Source: Triticum aestivum
Lineage: Eukaryota; Streptophyta; Magnoliopsida; Poales; Poaceae
Assembly: GCF_018294505.1 (NCBI RefSeq)
Contig: NC_057811.1
Coordinates: forward strand, 407,519,652 to 407,583,651
Reading direction: 5' to 3'
DNA: 64,000 nucleotides
The notes beneath the pieces were generated by a model. It saw only the letters and a list, made by a program, of their open reading frames with translations. It did not search any database and had not been told where the DNA came from. Shown here piece by piece: positions 1 through 13,900 of this stretch. A program made the position numbers and the translations under genes. Position 1 is the stretch's first letter; each line of letters starts with the position of its first letter.

Positions 1-3000
1 TGTAGCACATAATGGAACTTGTCACCCTTAGGGGAAGCCAACACGACTCCAGCCCCCGAGCCCTCCAATTGCCTGGACCCATCGAAGTGAATAGTCCAAT
101 ATGTGTTATTCGGCTTTTGCTCGGGCACTTGTAACTCTGTCCAATCATTGATGAAATCCACCAAGGCTTGAGATTTAACAGCAGTGCGCGGTACGTATTT
201 CAGACCATGAGGTCCGAGTTCTATAGCCCACTTAGCCACTCTCCCTGTGGCCTCTCTGTTTTGAATGATATCTCCAAGGGGGGCAGAACTGACCACAGTG
301 ATGGGGTGACCCTGGAAATAATGCTTAAGCTTCCGGCTTGCCATGAACACACCATAAACAAGCTTCTGCCAATGTGGATACCGCTGTTTGGACTCGATGA
401 GCACTTCGCTGACATAATAAACCGGCCGCTGAACCGGATGCTCCTTACCCTCTTCCTTGCGCTCCACCACCACAGCCACACTGACGGCTCGCGTGTTAGC
501 AGCCACATACAGCAATAAAGGCTCCTTGTCAACCGGAGCAGCAAGGACTGGGGGCTCTGCCAGCTGCCTCTTCAAATCCTCAAAAGCAGTATTAGCTGCA
601 TCATTCCAGACAAAGTCATCAGTTTTCTTCATCAACTGATATAACGGCATGGCCTTCTCACCCAAACGGCTTATAAACCGGCTTAAAGCAGCGATGCGAC
701 CCGCCAAGCGCTGGACGTCGTTTATACACGCCGGCTTAGCCAGGGAGGTGATGGCCTTGATCTTCTCCGGGTTAGCTTCAATGCCTCTATTAGAAACCAA
801 GAAACCCAAGAGCTTGCCTGCAGGAACACCAAAAACACACTTGGCCGGGTTAAGCATCATCTTGTAGACCCGGAGATTATCAAAGGTTTCCCTCAGATCA
901 TCTATCAAGGTTTCCTCCTTCCTGGATTTAACCACAATATCATCCACATAAGCATGAACATTGCGCCCAATCTGGTTATGAAGACAGTTCTGCACGCAAC
1001 GCTGATAAGTCGCCTGTGCACTCTTGAGTCCAAAGGGCATAGACACATAGCAGAAGGCTCCAAAGGGAGTGATGAACGCCGTCTTCTCCTGGTCCTTAAC
1101 TGCCATTTTAATCTGATGATATCCAGAATAAGCATCCAAGAAACTTAAGCGCTCACAACCCGCCGTAGCATCAATGATTTGATCAATACGGGGAAGGGCA
1201 AAAGGATCAGCCGGACACGCCTTGTTTAAGTTCGTGTAGTCCACACACATCCGCCAGGTGCCGTTCTTCTTGAGTACGAGCACCGGGTTAGCTAACCACT
1301 CTGGGTGAAAGACTTCCACAATAAACCCGGCTGCCAAGAGCCGGGCCACCTCTTCACCAATAGCTTTCCGCCTCTCTTCATTAAACCGCCGAAGGAATTG
1401 CCTGACTGGCTTAAATTTCGGATCAACATTGAGAGTGTGCTCAGCGAGTTCTCTAGGTACACCTGGCATGTCAGAAGGTTTCCATGCAAAAATGTCCCTA
1501 TTCTCACGGATGAACTCGATGAGCGCGCTTTCCTATTTCGGATCCAGATTAGCACTGATGCTAAACTGCTGAGATGAATCACCCGGAACGAAATCAACAA
1601 GTTTAGTCTCATCAGCCGACTTAAATTTCATTGCCGGCTCATGCTCCATAGTCGGCTTTTTCAGAGAGGTCATATCTGTTGGGTCAACATTGTCCTTGTA
1701 AAATTCTAACTGCTGTGTTGCACAAACAGATTCTGCATAAGCTGCATCGCCTTCCTCACACTCCAAGGCCACCTTCCGGCTGCCATGAACCGTAATGGTC
1801 CCATTGAGACCCGGCATCTTGAGCTGTAAATACACGTAACACTGCCGTGCCATGAACTTGGCGTAAGCCGGCCGCCCAAATATGGCATGATACGGGCTTC
1901 TTATCTTGACCACCTCAAAGGTCAATTTTTCCACCCTGTAGTTGTGCTCGTCTCCAAAGGCCACTTCCAACTGGATCTTGCCGACTGGATAAGCCGACTT
2001 ACCAGGTACCACACCATGGAAAATAGTGTTTGACTGGCTGAGGTTCTTATCAATCAACCCCATACAACGGAAAGTCTCATAATAGAGGATGTTGATGCTG
2101 CTGCCTCCATCCATGAGCACCTTAGTGAACTTATATCCTCCCACCTGAGGAGCCACCACCAAGGCCAAGTGACCCGGATTATCCACCCGGGTAGGGTGAT
2201 CCTCCCTACTCCACACGATAGGTTGTTCAGACCATCTTAAATAGCGTGGAACCGCCGGCTCAACAGCATTCACAGCCCTCTTATGAAGCTTCTGATCTCG
2301 CTTACACAGACTGGTGGTAAATACATGATACTGTCCACCGCTAAGCTGCTTTGGGTTGGTCTGATAACCCCCTGCTGCTGTTGATGACCCTGGCCAGACT
2401 GCTGATTAAAGCCTCCTTGACCGTTCTGAGGATTAGAATTTGAGCCGCCGCCCGGGCCATGAAAGCCACCGGCGCCTGAGCCACCACCCGGGCCATTGTT
2501 GCCGTTAAAGGCGTTGGAATTCTTAAAGGCCTTCATGATTGCACAATCCTTCCATAGATGAGTAGCTGGCTTCTCTCTAGAGCCATGCCTTGGACAGGGC
2601 TCATTCAACAGCTGCTCCAGCGTCGGGCCTGACCCGCCGGCTCGGGGAGGGGGCCTCCCCTTGCGTCTCTGGCTATTACCCTGTGAGCTAGCGTTGTCCA
2701 CGAACTCTAGGCTGTCGTCGGCCTTACGCTTGCCACCTCCTTGGTTCCCCGGGTTATGCTGAGGACCCTTGCCATTGCCGTTCTTCTTTCCCTTCCCTGT
2801 CCTTTCATCATCTGAAGTGGGGTCCTTGGTACTATCAGAATCGGCGTACTTGACGAGAGCCGCCATCAGCGTACCCATATCATTGCAGTCGCGCTTAAGC
2901 CGCCCGAGTTTCATCTTCAGGGGCAGAAAACGACAATTTTGCTCCAACATTGAGACTGCAGAGCCGGCATCCATCTTATCCGATGAATGTATGATCTCTT

Positions 3001-4709
3001 TGACCCGGCGAACCCAATGTGTCGTAGACTCACCCTCCTGCTGTTTACAGTTAGTCAAATCCACTATTGACATAGACTGCCTACAGGTGTCTTTGAAGTT
3101 TTGTATGAACCGGGCCTTCAGCTCAGCCCAAGATCCGATGGAATTCGGTGGTAGCCCTTTCAACCAAGTGCGGGCGGTCCCATCTAGCATCATGGTGAAG
3201 TACTTGGCCATCGCCGCTTCACTGACCTCCAGCAGTTCCATGGCCATCTCGTAACTTTCGATCCAGGCTCCGGGTTGTAAGTCAGCTGTGTAATTAGGCA
3301 CCTTCCTAGGGCCTTTGAAGTCTTTGGGTAAATGTTCATTGCGGAGAGCTGGCACTAAACAAGGGACACCTCCAGTCCTCGTAGAGATACCCACGTCGAC
3401 GGAAGTCGTCGGATAAGCCGGGGGGTCTGGTAAGCCGTCAACTGAGGCACCTGCTCCGCCTCTTGCCGCGCTCTGTCTTGGTCTGTTGCGTGAAAGGCTC
3501 CGTTATGAGCCGGACCATGGCCAGGGGGCGGGTCATGGCGTCGGACATTACTTGAGCCGGTCGCTGAGACCATGTGTCTGCTATAACTCGGGCTCCGGCC
3601 TGGACGAGGGGTCGAGTGGATCCTGTCCGGCTGTAAGAGTACACCTCTTGCTGTGCCAGCGCTGTCTGAAAGAGTTCCCTGACCCGGCGGGTTTCAATAG
3701 CCGTTGGAGAGTCGCCGTCAATTGGGAGGGCCGCCAGCCATGCTGCTGCGGCGACCATGTTCTCCAGCGGGTTAGCATAATGACCCGGTGGTATTGGCAC
3801 ATACTGAGGCGGGGCAGGGCTCACCCGGGGAGGCCCCATCACTTGTGGCTGAACAGGGGTCCCAGACCCGGGCACTATGATTCCTGGCGGGTTACTAGAC
3901 CCTGCGCCTGGCGTGTTGAAGAGGTTTCGAGGATCGTAGACCGGAGGGAGTCGAGATTGGGCCTTTTGATGCCTCCTTCTCATGACCTCATTGGACGCGT
4001 TCTGATCCATCGTGAGCCGGAAGGACTGCGCCTGAATCAACTGAGTTTGGGCGTCGAGAGCCGCCCTCTCCGCAGCCATCCTGATCCCTTCCGCTGCCAG
4101 ATCCTCCTTGGCTTTCACTAGATCTAACTTTAACTGCGCCACCTCCGCGTCATGCTGAGCTTGATCCGCAGGGTCAACCGCGGCGGTCAACAGGGCCGTC
4201 ATCTTGTCCGTGAGATCCATCAGCACCTGAGCCAGCGAGGGCACCGGGTTTCCCGCCCCAGCAGCAGGGTTCTGAACAGGCTGCGCACCGGCCATGAAGA
4301 TTCCAACCCGGCTCGGCGGCTCAAACGGGTCCGGAATACTGTCACCATCGGAACAACCCATGAGCCTGCCATCTTGAAGTTGATACAACGAGTTTGACTC
4401 ATCTGTGGACGACTCGCCGTCATAGCCGGCGGCCGTCTCATCACCAGATCCAGGTCAATCAGAGAGCCCTCCATGGATACATCCCACAAAAGCATGCTTC
4501 AAGGCCGGCAGGGCCCGGGCGGGTTGTGCGCGCTGAGCCGTCTCGATGAGATTGGCGCAGTCGTCCGGCTCAGGGCCCGGCTCACCAATCTTGCCAATGA
4601 AAATATGAATTCTGCCGAAGGGGACCCGGTACCCGTACTCAATTGAGCCGGCGTCGGGGCCCCAGTTTGCATTGTCAATGTAGAGCTTGCCGCGACGACT
4701 CTTGGTCAT
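1..4709 (-). pseudogene. Decayed gag-pol of Tat-clade Gypsy element
   Basis: The probable start is the ATG at 4709 (MTKSRRGKLY), just downstream of the primer binding site. Gag has a coiled-coil-like charged stretch and a capsid-like segment (ARTWLKGLPPNSIGSWAEL). The protease carries MDGGSSINILY in place of a DTG motif. Reverse transcriptase follows with AYVDDIVVKS near 945, then RNase H, then a second RNase H region (YWTIHFDGSRQLEG near 60-110). Visible breaks are a TGA at 4455-4457, a frameshift near 3400-3440, a further one near 2370 that separates gag from protease, and a TAG at 1533 just before reverse transcriptase. From 1532 to 1 the pol frame is open. The protein cannot be made as one polyprotein. 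Confidence 0.85.
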
Positions 4710-4779
4710 CCGGCCCACAGCGTATCCCTTGAGCCCTTCGAAGCTGCCCTTAAAGAACTCAAATCCACCGTGCGCGTGC

Positions 4780-4797
4780 CCCACGGTGGGCGCCAAC
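4780..4797 (-). other. Primer binding site of Tat-clade element
   Basis: Directly after the 5' LTR the minus strand reads GTTGGCGCCCACCGTGGGG. TGGCGCC is the usual start of non-methionine tRNA primer sites in plant Gypsy elements. The position fixes the LTR boundary and the orientation of the element. Confidence 0.7.
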
Positions 4798-5313
4798 TGT
4801 CGTGGAATTGTCACGGCAGATGTCCTCAAGCTAGGACTTAGTCGTGGAGCCATCGCCGCTAGGAAGCTTGAAGGGGTTAAACGGATAAGGAACACGAAGG
4901 TTTATACTGGTTCGGCCCCTTACGGTGAAGGTAAAAGCCTACGTCCAGTTGAGGTGGTATTGATTAGGGTTTCGATGACCAGGGAGCTTAACTGCTATGC
5001 TTGGCTCTCGACGAGATCTTTCTTACCCCTAAACCGCTGCCGGGTCATCCCTTTATATAGAGAGGTTGAGGCCCAGCAGCTTCTGAGAGTCCCGGCCGGC
5101 TCATAAGAGTGTCTGGCTCGGACTCTCAACTATTCTTGCCTACACTACAAGTTCTACCATAATGACGGTTGTAACTACGGGCCTTAAGCCATCTCCGGGT
5201 CTTAAGCCCATCTTTTGGCCTACCGTCTTCAAGCTTGGCGCCGGGCTTCAGGTGATGACCCTTATGAGTAACCCGGCCCCACCAGGCGGGTGACTCCAAG
5301 GTTTATATCCTCA
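4798..5313 (-). repeat. 5' LTR of the Tat-clade element
   Basis: On the minus strand it starts TGAGGATATAAACC and ends ACGACA, so it has TG...CA ends. It is about 516 bp. The body of the element lies to its left, so this is the 5' LTR. The other LTR is outside the window and insertion age cannot be estimated. Confidence 0.8.
5051..5059 (-). promoter_or_regulatory. Putative TATA box in Tat-element LTR
   Basis: The minus strand reads CTCTATATAAAGGG inside the LTR, about 250 bp upstream of the LTR end. This fits the U3 promoter of a minus-strand element. It is a sequence match only. Confidence 0.5.
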
Positions 5314-5562
5314 ATAAGAGGGGTGCGCCGGTGCATGTGGGAGTGCCGGATTGCAAAACGGACAACGGGGAAAATGCTCGGATGCATGAGACGAACACGT
5401 ATGCAAAAGAGATGCGCATGATGACATGATATGAGATGCATGACATGAACAAAATGCAAAACGAAAGACAAAACCCGACCACGAAGGGAATATCATAACA
5501 CATAGCCGAAAATGGCAAGAGTTGGAGTTACAAATATGGAAAGTTACATCCGGGGTGTTACA
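5314..5562 (-). repeat. 3' LTR of chromovirus, first 249 bp only
   Basis: Nearly identical to 15271-15519, with only a few substitutions (for example near 5551 versus 15508). It is cut at 5313/5314 by the nested Tat element; the rest lies beyond the window start. Confidence 0.9.
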
Positions 5563-5598
5563 ACACTCCATCACTACGAGGGGATCTCGTCCCGAGAT

Positions 5599-8500
5599 CT
5601 AGGACTGAAAGAACTCCGGATATTCAGAACGGAGGTGGTCCTCACGTTCCCAGGTGGCTTCTCGGTCGGAATGGTGCGACCACTTCACTTTCAGGAATTT
5701 GATTGACTTGTTGCGAGTCTTGAGCTCAGTTTCTTCAAGAATAGCAACGGGGTGCTCATGATAAGACAGATCTTCTTGGAGGTCAATCTCTTCGAAGTTG
5801 ATGGTGCGCTCAGGAGTCTTGAAGCACTTGCGAAGCTGTGACACGTGGAACACATCGTGCACGTTCGCGAAGTTGGAGGGAAGCTCAAGTTGATAGGTGA
5901 GGTTGCCTCTTTTGCCAATGATCTTGAAAGGACCCACGTATCTAGGGGCAAGCTTCCCTTTGATACCAAAGCGACGAGTGCCTTTCATTGGAGAGATGCG
6001 GAGGTAGACATGGTCTCCGATCTCGAAAGCCAAGTCACGGTGCTTGCTATCATAGTAACTCTTCTGGCGCGATTGCGCGGCTTTGAAATTTTCACGGATG
6101 ACTTTGCACATTTCTTCAGCCTCTGTGATTAAGTCATTGCCAAGAAGTTGGCATTCACCAGTCTCTGACCAATTGAGAGGAGTACGGCACTTTCTGCCAT
6201 ATAGAATCTCGAATGGGGCCTTGCCCGAACTCGCTTGGAAGCTGTTGTTGTAGGAGAACTCGGCATATGGAAGACAATCTTCCACTTCATGCCAAAGGAA
6301 ATGACACAAGCCCTGAGCATATCTTCAAGAATTTGATTGACTCGCTCGACTTGGCCACTAGTTTGAGGATGGAAAGCTGTGCTGAAGCGAATGTTGGTGC
6401 CCATGGCCTTCTGAAAGGAGTCCCAGAACTTAGAAGTGAAGATGCTTCCACGATCTGAAGATATCAATTGTGGAATGTCGTGCAAGGAGACAATCCTGGA
6501 GGTGTATAGCTCTGCCAACTGAGCTGCTGTGATAGATTCTTTGATTGGAAGGAAATGAGCCACTTTAGTGAGCTTATCGATGACAACGAAGATAGCATCA
6601 TTTCCGCGCTTGGACTTTGGAAATCCAGTCACGAAGTCCATTTCGATATGATCAAACTTCCATTCTGGAATAGCAAGAGGTTGGAGGAGACCAGCTGGTC
6701 GTTGGTGTTCTGCTTTCACCCTTCGACAGACATCACATTCATTCACGAATTGAGCGATTTCTCGCTTCATTCGAGTCCACCAATACGACTGCTTGAGGTC
6801 ATGGTACATCTTCGTACTTCCAGGATGAATGGAAAGAAGAGAATTGTGCGCCTCGTTCATAATGACTTTCCTTAGATCACCTTTAGGAACCACAATCCGG
6901 TCCTCGAAGAATAAAGTGTCTCTGTCATCAATGCGATAGCACTTGTATTTGAAAAGACCCTTGTCGATACCACGTTTCACCTTCTTCACCATGGCATCAA
7001 GAAGTTGTGCCTCACGAATTTGATCTTCCAAAGTAGGAGAGACTATGAGGTTGGCAAGAAAGCCTTGAGGAACAACTTGGAGATTCAGTTTGCGGAAAGC
7101 TTCACAAAGATCCGGTTGGAATGGATTGAGAATTAAGCTGTTGCAATAAGCCTTCCTGCTCAAAGCATCTGCAATGACATTGGCCTTGCCTGGAGTATAT
7201 TCAATACTCGGATTGTACTCTTGAATCATTTCGACCCATCGAGTTTGTCTGAGGTTGAGGTTGGGCTGAGTGAAGATGTACTTGAGACTCTTGTGATCGG
7301 TGAATATGTCCACTTTTCTTTCCAACAAGAGATGTCTCCATGTTATTAATGCATGGACAACTGCCGCCAACTCAAGATCGTGAGTGGGGTAGTTCTTTTA
7401 GTTGGGCTTCAACTGACGAGAGGTATAGGCCACAACTTTGTTCTCTTGCATTAACACAGCACCGAGACCTTGAAGAGAAGCATCAGAGAAAACTTCGAAT
7501 GGCTTGGAATCGTCAGGAGGAGTTAAGACAGGAGCTGTGACGAGTTTCTCTTTGAGAGCGTTGAAAGCAACGTCACACTCAGGAGTCCAGACATACTTTG
7601 CATGCTTCTAGAGGAGGTTCGAAAGAGGCTTTGCAATCTTAGAGAAATTCTCAATGAATCTTCGGCAATAGCTTGCAAGACCAAGAAAACTGCGGAGCTG
7701 CTTGACATTCTGAGGAGGTTCCCAATTCACAATTGCAGACACCTTCTCGGGATTAACAGCGATGCCCTTGGCAGAGATGATATGACCAAGGTAAAGAACT
7801 TCATCAAGCCAAAACTCACATTTGGAAAACTTCGCATAGAATTGATACTCTCTGAGCTTGTCAAGCACCAATCGCAAATGTTTGGCATGATCCTTCTTAT
7901 TCTTGGAGAAGACCAAAATATCATCGAAATACACCAGGACGAATTCATTGGTATAGGGGTTGAAGATGAAATTCATCATTCGAGAGAATGTTGGAGGAGC
8001 ATTGACAAGGCCGAAAGACATGACAGTATATTCATAAGAACCAAAGCTTGTTCTGAATGCTGTCTTGGGAATATCTTCTTCACGAATGCGAATCTGATGA
8101 TAACCCATTCGAAGGTCAAGCTTGGAGAATACTTTAGCACCTTTGAGTTGCTCGAATAGCTCATTGATGTTGGGAAGTGGATACTTGTTCTTGATTGTCT
8201 TCTTGTTCAATGGATGCTAGTCGACACAAAGTCGGTCCGTGCCATCCTTCTTTTGGACAAAAAGAACACCACAACCCCATGGAGATGAACTCGGTCTGAT
8301 CAAACCCAGACGCTCTTGTTCATCAAGCTGTTTCTTTAATTCTTTCAGCTCCTTGGGTCCAAGCTTGTATGGACGCTTGCAAACGGGTTCAGTGCCGGGC
8401 TCAAGATCGATAACAAACTCAACTAGCCGGTGAGGAGGCATACCCGGAAGCTCTTCTGGAAAGACATCTTGGTACTCACAAACGACTGGAATTTGAGAAA

Positions 8501-10050
8501 TAGCATCCAACTCGCCCTTCTCATTGAGAGAAAATAACCGAATGGTTTCATCACGAGCGGCATAGATGATAACATCCTCAGAAGAGTGTGTCAATTGAAT
8601 TTTTCCTGGCAGCACAATCAAGTTGAGCCTTGTGCTTAGAAAGCCAGTCCATCCCGAGAATTAGATCAATATCCGAGTCACCAAGAACAATTGGAGAAGA
8701 CAGAAATTTATAATCGCCCATCTTGATAACGGAATCCCGAACGAATACTCGAGAAGTCATTTGCCGAGCCGGGGAAACAATAGACAAAGGAGTCGACAAT
8801 ACTTGAGTAACCAAATCATGCATAGCCACAAAAGGTCTTGAAATGAAAGAATGCGATGCACCAGTATCAAATAAGACTTTTGTAGGAATATCATTAACTG
8901 AGAGATTACCCATTATCACATCAGTAGATTCCTCCGCTTGAGCTGCATTCATCATGTTCACCTTTGCAGACTTGGGATTATGCTTGACCACTGCATTGCT
9001 GGAAGATCTCATAGGAGGAGGAGGCGGAAGGCGCCTTTGGTTGAAGCACTTGTTAGCATAGTGACCTTTCTGCTGACACTTGTTGCAAGTCACCTCTGAG
9101 AGTGGGCGATGATAAGGAGCATTCGACTTTGGTGCTTGATTTTGAGACTTGTTCTGATAGCCAGGGTTGGATGAGTGGGAAGATCCATGGCCACCTTTGT
9201 TCTTCTGCTAGAAAGGCTGACGAAACGGAGGAGGAGGAGGCAACCAGAACTTCTGTTGCTTAGCAGCCACTAGTGAGGAAGAAGAAGACTGAACTGCGTC
9301 CCTGACTCTCTTCTTAGAAGCCTCACACTTGAGCTGAGCAGCCTCTTGCTTCAGTGCCATATTGTAGAAATCATCATACTTGGTCGGCTCAAAAAGCACG
9401 AGAGGTAATTGCAGATCCTCTCTGAGGCCACCTCTGAATTGATAGATCATGCTCTTTTCATCAGGAACGTCTTGCTTAGCGAAGCGAGCGAGTTTCTGAA
9501 ACTGGGTATTGTATTGATACACGGACATGCTGCCTTGCTTGAGATTGCGGAACTCCTCACGCTTGCTCTCAACAACACTTTCTGGAATGTGGTGAGCTTT
9601 GAAGTCTCGGCGGAAATCATCCCAGGTAATCACACGACCTCCTCTGGAATCTTTGTATTGTTGATACCACTCGGCAGCTTGATCCTTGAGTTGAAAAGAA
9701 GCGAACTTGACAAAGTCCTCAGGCCTGACATTGCTACATTCAAAATGCTTGTTGATGTCCACGAGCCAATCATCGGCATCTGTGGCCTCGGCACAGTAGC
9801 TGAAAGACTTCGGCTGATTTGCGAGGAACTGGTTGAGGGTAGCGAAGTGAGGCTGATTGTTGCCTTGGCCTTGATTTCCTTGATTGCCTTGCCCTTGGGT
9901 GCGCTCTTGCAAGAGTTGCAAAATCATCTGAGCATTGGCGTTCGTGGCTGCCATGATAGCTTGCCATGCCTCCGGAGGCGGAGGTGGTGGCGGAGGGTTC
10001 GCCTGACTCCCTTCATTGCGTTCCGGATTCTGACGCGTTGGCGGAGCCAT
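5599..10050 (-). pseudogene. Decayed gag-pol of chromovirus
   Basis: The start is MAPPTRQNPERNEG at 10050. Gag has a retrotransposon capsid region (AAEWYQQYKDSRGGRVI) and the zinc knuckle CNKCQQKGHYANKC near 9060-9093. The protease has LFDTGASHSFIS near 8870. Reverse transcriptase has [11 protein letters not shown] near 7930. RNase H has FTDHKSLKYIF near 7290. Integrase has its zinc-finger cysteines (CDVCRR) and the tail LKVKWSHHSDREATWERED, a chromodomain-like end. Breaks: TAG at 9208-9210, a one-base frameshift in an A-run near 8605, TAG at 8217, TAG at 7608, TAA near 7400, and a frameshift near 6310 in integrase. All domains remain recognisable, so decay is moderate. Confidence 0.88.
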
Positions 10051-10976
10051 CCTGAAGAGGGTGACATCCGTTAGCATCTTGATAGACAAATAGACAAGTT
10101 GAATCAACGGATAGAAATTGCAACATATAGTCTTCACAATAAACATTTGAACGAGGATGAACGAATGAATTCCATAGTAAATCATCACACTTCCATAAGG
10201 TGAGAAGCCACTTGATAAGAGATTGATGAATAAAATAACAAGGTGCAACTGGAACAAATAAATGGTAAGGATTACCCAATCACAAACCAAATATCTGCGG
10301 GAAGAAATGCTAAGAGCTACTTGAATCCCACCTATAAACTCCCGAAACTTTCTGGTTACGCAATCTGGTGTTGGGGATAGAGGGGACACAAAATATGTCA
10401 CCCAAACTAGCAATCCCTAGATCCAGCTGTATCCATCCGTCAACACATAACCAAGAAACCTTCGGAAATCGTGTACCTCAACCTTCGAAAAGCATCCGTT
10501 ATACGAGTTATGGCAATACTACCGAACTCCTGCCCCAGTACTGGGTGGCGTCGAGGTGATCTCACCAACAACTGCATAAAAGAGATTTTCGATGTCGGCG
10601 AAACTCAGGTATTCCAGAACTGCAACGATAAAATTGTGACTACAACACCTCGGAGCTCAACTCCCCAGGACACTGCCACAACCCCTAAATGTCAGGAGGC
10701 ACCAAGGACAATGTTCTCGTCACAAAACCATCGGAACGATTCCAAGATACCCGCGTGATCCTAAATTTTTTTTAGTGAAATTTGAGGAGAGAAGAGTCAA
10801 AACTTCTACGTCAGGAGGCCTCACCAGAGCGACGAAGGGACTGAGGAGTAAAAAGAATCCTACTCTCCGATATATATAATCGTAAGACTCAAAACATTTT
10901 TGTTCTAGACTCAACAACGCCAGCGATTCGATGAAGCAGGGGGCTCCTAAGTCGGGGATGGCTCTGATTACCAACT
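10051..10976 (-). other. Leader and primer binding site of chromovirus
   Basis: An untranslated leader of about 920 bases between gag and the 5' LTR. Next to the LTR, at 10960-10976, the minus strand reads AGT then TGGTAATCAGAGCC, which matches the initiator-methionine tRNA primer site with one extra A. I see no other gene here. Confidence 0.7.
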
Positions 10977-13900
10977 TGTAATGCCCACGATGCGGCTATA
11001 TCTCCCACGTGTCGAGGCACGACTTAGAGGCATAACCGCATTGTAGGTATTGTCGCAAGAAGGGTCATCTTCACACAATCCCATGTAATGAACAAGAATG
11101 GGATAACGAGAGTTGGCTTACAATCGCCACTTCACACAATACATAAATTAATTCATACATCAACCAAAATCCACACATAGACCGACTACGGTCAAATCCA
11201 AATGAAAATAAGATAACCCCAAATGCTAGATCCCCGATCGTCCCAACTGGGCTCCACTACTGATCATCAGGAAACGAAACATAGTAACGACCATGTTCCT
11301 CGTCGAACTCTCACTTGAGCTCGGTTGCGTCATCTACACTGGTATCATCGACACCTGCAACTGTTTTGGTAGAATCTGTGAGTCACGAGGACTCAGCAAT
11401 CTCACACCCGCGAGATCAAGACTATTTAAGCTTATAGGAAAGGATGGTCTAATGAGGTGGAGCTGCAGCAGGCACTAAGCATATATGGTGGCTAACATAC
11501 GCAAAAGAGAGCGAGAAGAGAAGCAATGCAACAGTCGCGAAGCTAGAAATGATCAAGAAGTGATCCTGAAACTACTTACGTTCATGCATAACCCGAACCG
11601 TGTTCACTTCCCGGACTCCGCCGAAAAGAGACCGTCACGGCTACACACACGGTTGATGTATTTTAATTAAGTCAAGTTCTCTACAACCGAACATTAACAA
11701 ATTCCCATCTGCCTCATAACCGCGGGCACGGCTTTCGAAAGATAATACCCTGCAGGGGTGGCCCAACTTAGCCCATTATAAGCTCTCACGGTCAACGAAG
11801 GATAAACCTTCTCCCGGGAAGACCCGATCAGTCTCGGAATCCCGGTTTACAAGACATTTCGACAATGGTAAAACAAGACCAGCAAAGCCGCCCGAATGTG
11901 CCGACAAATCCCGATAGAAGTTGCACATATCTCGTTCTTAGGGCACAACGGATGAGCAGTCCGTACAACTAAAACCAGGCCTCAAGTTTCCCCGAGGTGG
12001 CGCTGCAAAGGGCTCTAGTTTGGACCAGCACTCAGAGGAACACTGGCCCGGGGGTTTAAATAAAGTTGACCCTCGGGCTCGCGAAAACCCAAGGGAAAAA
12101 GGCTTAGGTGGCAAATGGTAAAACCAAGGTTGGGCCTTGCTGGAGGAGTTTTATTCAAGGCGAACTGTCAAGGGGGTCCCATAAATCACCCAACCGCGTA
12201 AGGAACGCAAACTCAAGGAACATAATACCGGTATGACGGAAACTAGGGCGGCAAGAGTGGAACAAAACACCAGGCATAAGGACGAGCCTTCCACCCTTTA
12301 CCAAATATATAGATGCATTAATTAAATAAGAGATATTGTGATATTCCAAAATATCCATGTTCCAACATGGAACCAACTTCAACTTCACCTGCAACTAGCA
12401 ACGCTATAAGAAGGGCTGAGCAAAAGCGGTAACTTAGCCAAACAACGGTTTGCTAGGAAAGGATGGTTAGAGGCTTGACATGGCAATATGAGAGGCATGA
12501 TATAGCAAGTGGTAGGTAGCGCAGCATGGCAATAGAACGAACAACTAGCAAAGCAAAGATAGAAGTGATTTCGAGGGTATGGTCATCTTGCCTGCAAGGT
12601 TCTCAGAGTTGTCGAAAGCTTGATCCTCGCAAGCGTACTCAACAGGTTCCTCGTTCAGGAACTCGTCTCACGGCTCTACCCATAGCAAGAACACAAGCAA
12701 TGGAACCACAATCAATCACGGGAAATGCACAAGCAACATGATGCAAAACATGCATGATATGCGAGATATGATATGCGATGCATATGCGTGCTCCGGAAGA
12801 AAAAGGATGAACAAGGCAGTAACTTGGCAAACCAAGTATGCCACTGGAAATATGAGATGTTTTCAGTCGAAATCGATATAAAGATCACCGGAAATGGATG
12901 CACGGTTTGCAAATGGCAAGCAAAACAAGAATGACACGATTCTGCGATTAACAGCATGATAGCACTTAGAATACATCAAGTAACTATGCTACAGCATCCC
13001 AGCATAGCAACAAAGCATATGACAGTGACCTACAAGAGATGCTTGACAAACGACGAACAGTGAGCTACGGCTAGATCACACCGTAACCGGTTCAAACAAG
13101 CATGGCAAAAGTGCAAAAGATATCAGCTTCACAGACTTGGTGAAAATACTAAACATGGCTGAAACAGCATCAGGTAGCAGTGTTCAGAGCAAGCCAAACA
13201 CATGCTATAGGAACTTAATATAGCAAAACAAGGCATGGAATGAATCTAATAAATGCATAGAACAAAAGTCCCTTACTGACCATGAGCCCAAAAGGATCAG
13301 AAGATATGATGGCACCCATGTAAACATAGCAAGTTTCGTTAACAGGTTTCAGACTTAGCAGAAAACAGAGCATGGCATTCACAGCATTATGAAGGCATCT
13401 TGGTGAGCTTGATTCACTCCTCACAAAGCAATGAATGACAAAACAAGCCTACCTGCAGTAAGGTGGCATGTTCATGAAGCTAACCATAGCAAGAGCAAGT
13501 TCATAGCATGTATGGATCAACTACAACAACCTTGGCAAAATTGAATATTATGTTAACAATCTGCCAGGAATATTTTATAGCAAAAGTAGAGCAAGATTGA
13601 GACATGCTACGACACTCCATAATTGCAAAAAGGGGAAAGAATGGATAGAGCACAACTATATCTACAAAACATTCTTACTGAACATACCCAAAAGAGGCAT
13701 GGATCTCTCTGTAGACACATGGATACATGGCAACAAAATAACAGCAGTAACAGACTTGGCAAAAATCTTGTCCCTGAAAACAGAAACATCACGAAGCCTA
13801 GTTTGCATGCTTGTGCTAATCACCACATAGATCACACAAATACATGGCATGCACCTGTGTAAAGATGGCATGGCATAGATCAAAACACCTGTAGAGCTCA

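Larger units (their letters stand above)
1..5313 (-). mobile_element. Tat-clade Ty3/Gypsy LTR retrotransposon, 5' part
   Basis: The element reads right to left: 5' LTR (4798-5313), primer binding site, gag, protease, reverse transcriptase, RNase H, and then a second RNase H-like domain that runs off the window start. The second RNase H after the first is the hallmark of Tat-lineage elements (established knowledge). The element lies inside the 3' LTR of the chromovirus to its right: the sequence from 5314 onward matches that element's 5' LTR from 15271. The expected 5-bp duplication would be ATAAG at 5314-5318, but its partner is outside the window. I do not assign a Triticeae family name. Confidence 0.88.

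Noticed and set aside
168..867. Plus-strand frames over the Tat-element pol
   Set aside because: They are opposite-strand shadows of the RNase H and reverse transcriptase coding sequence.
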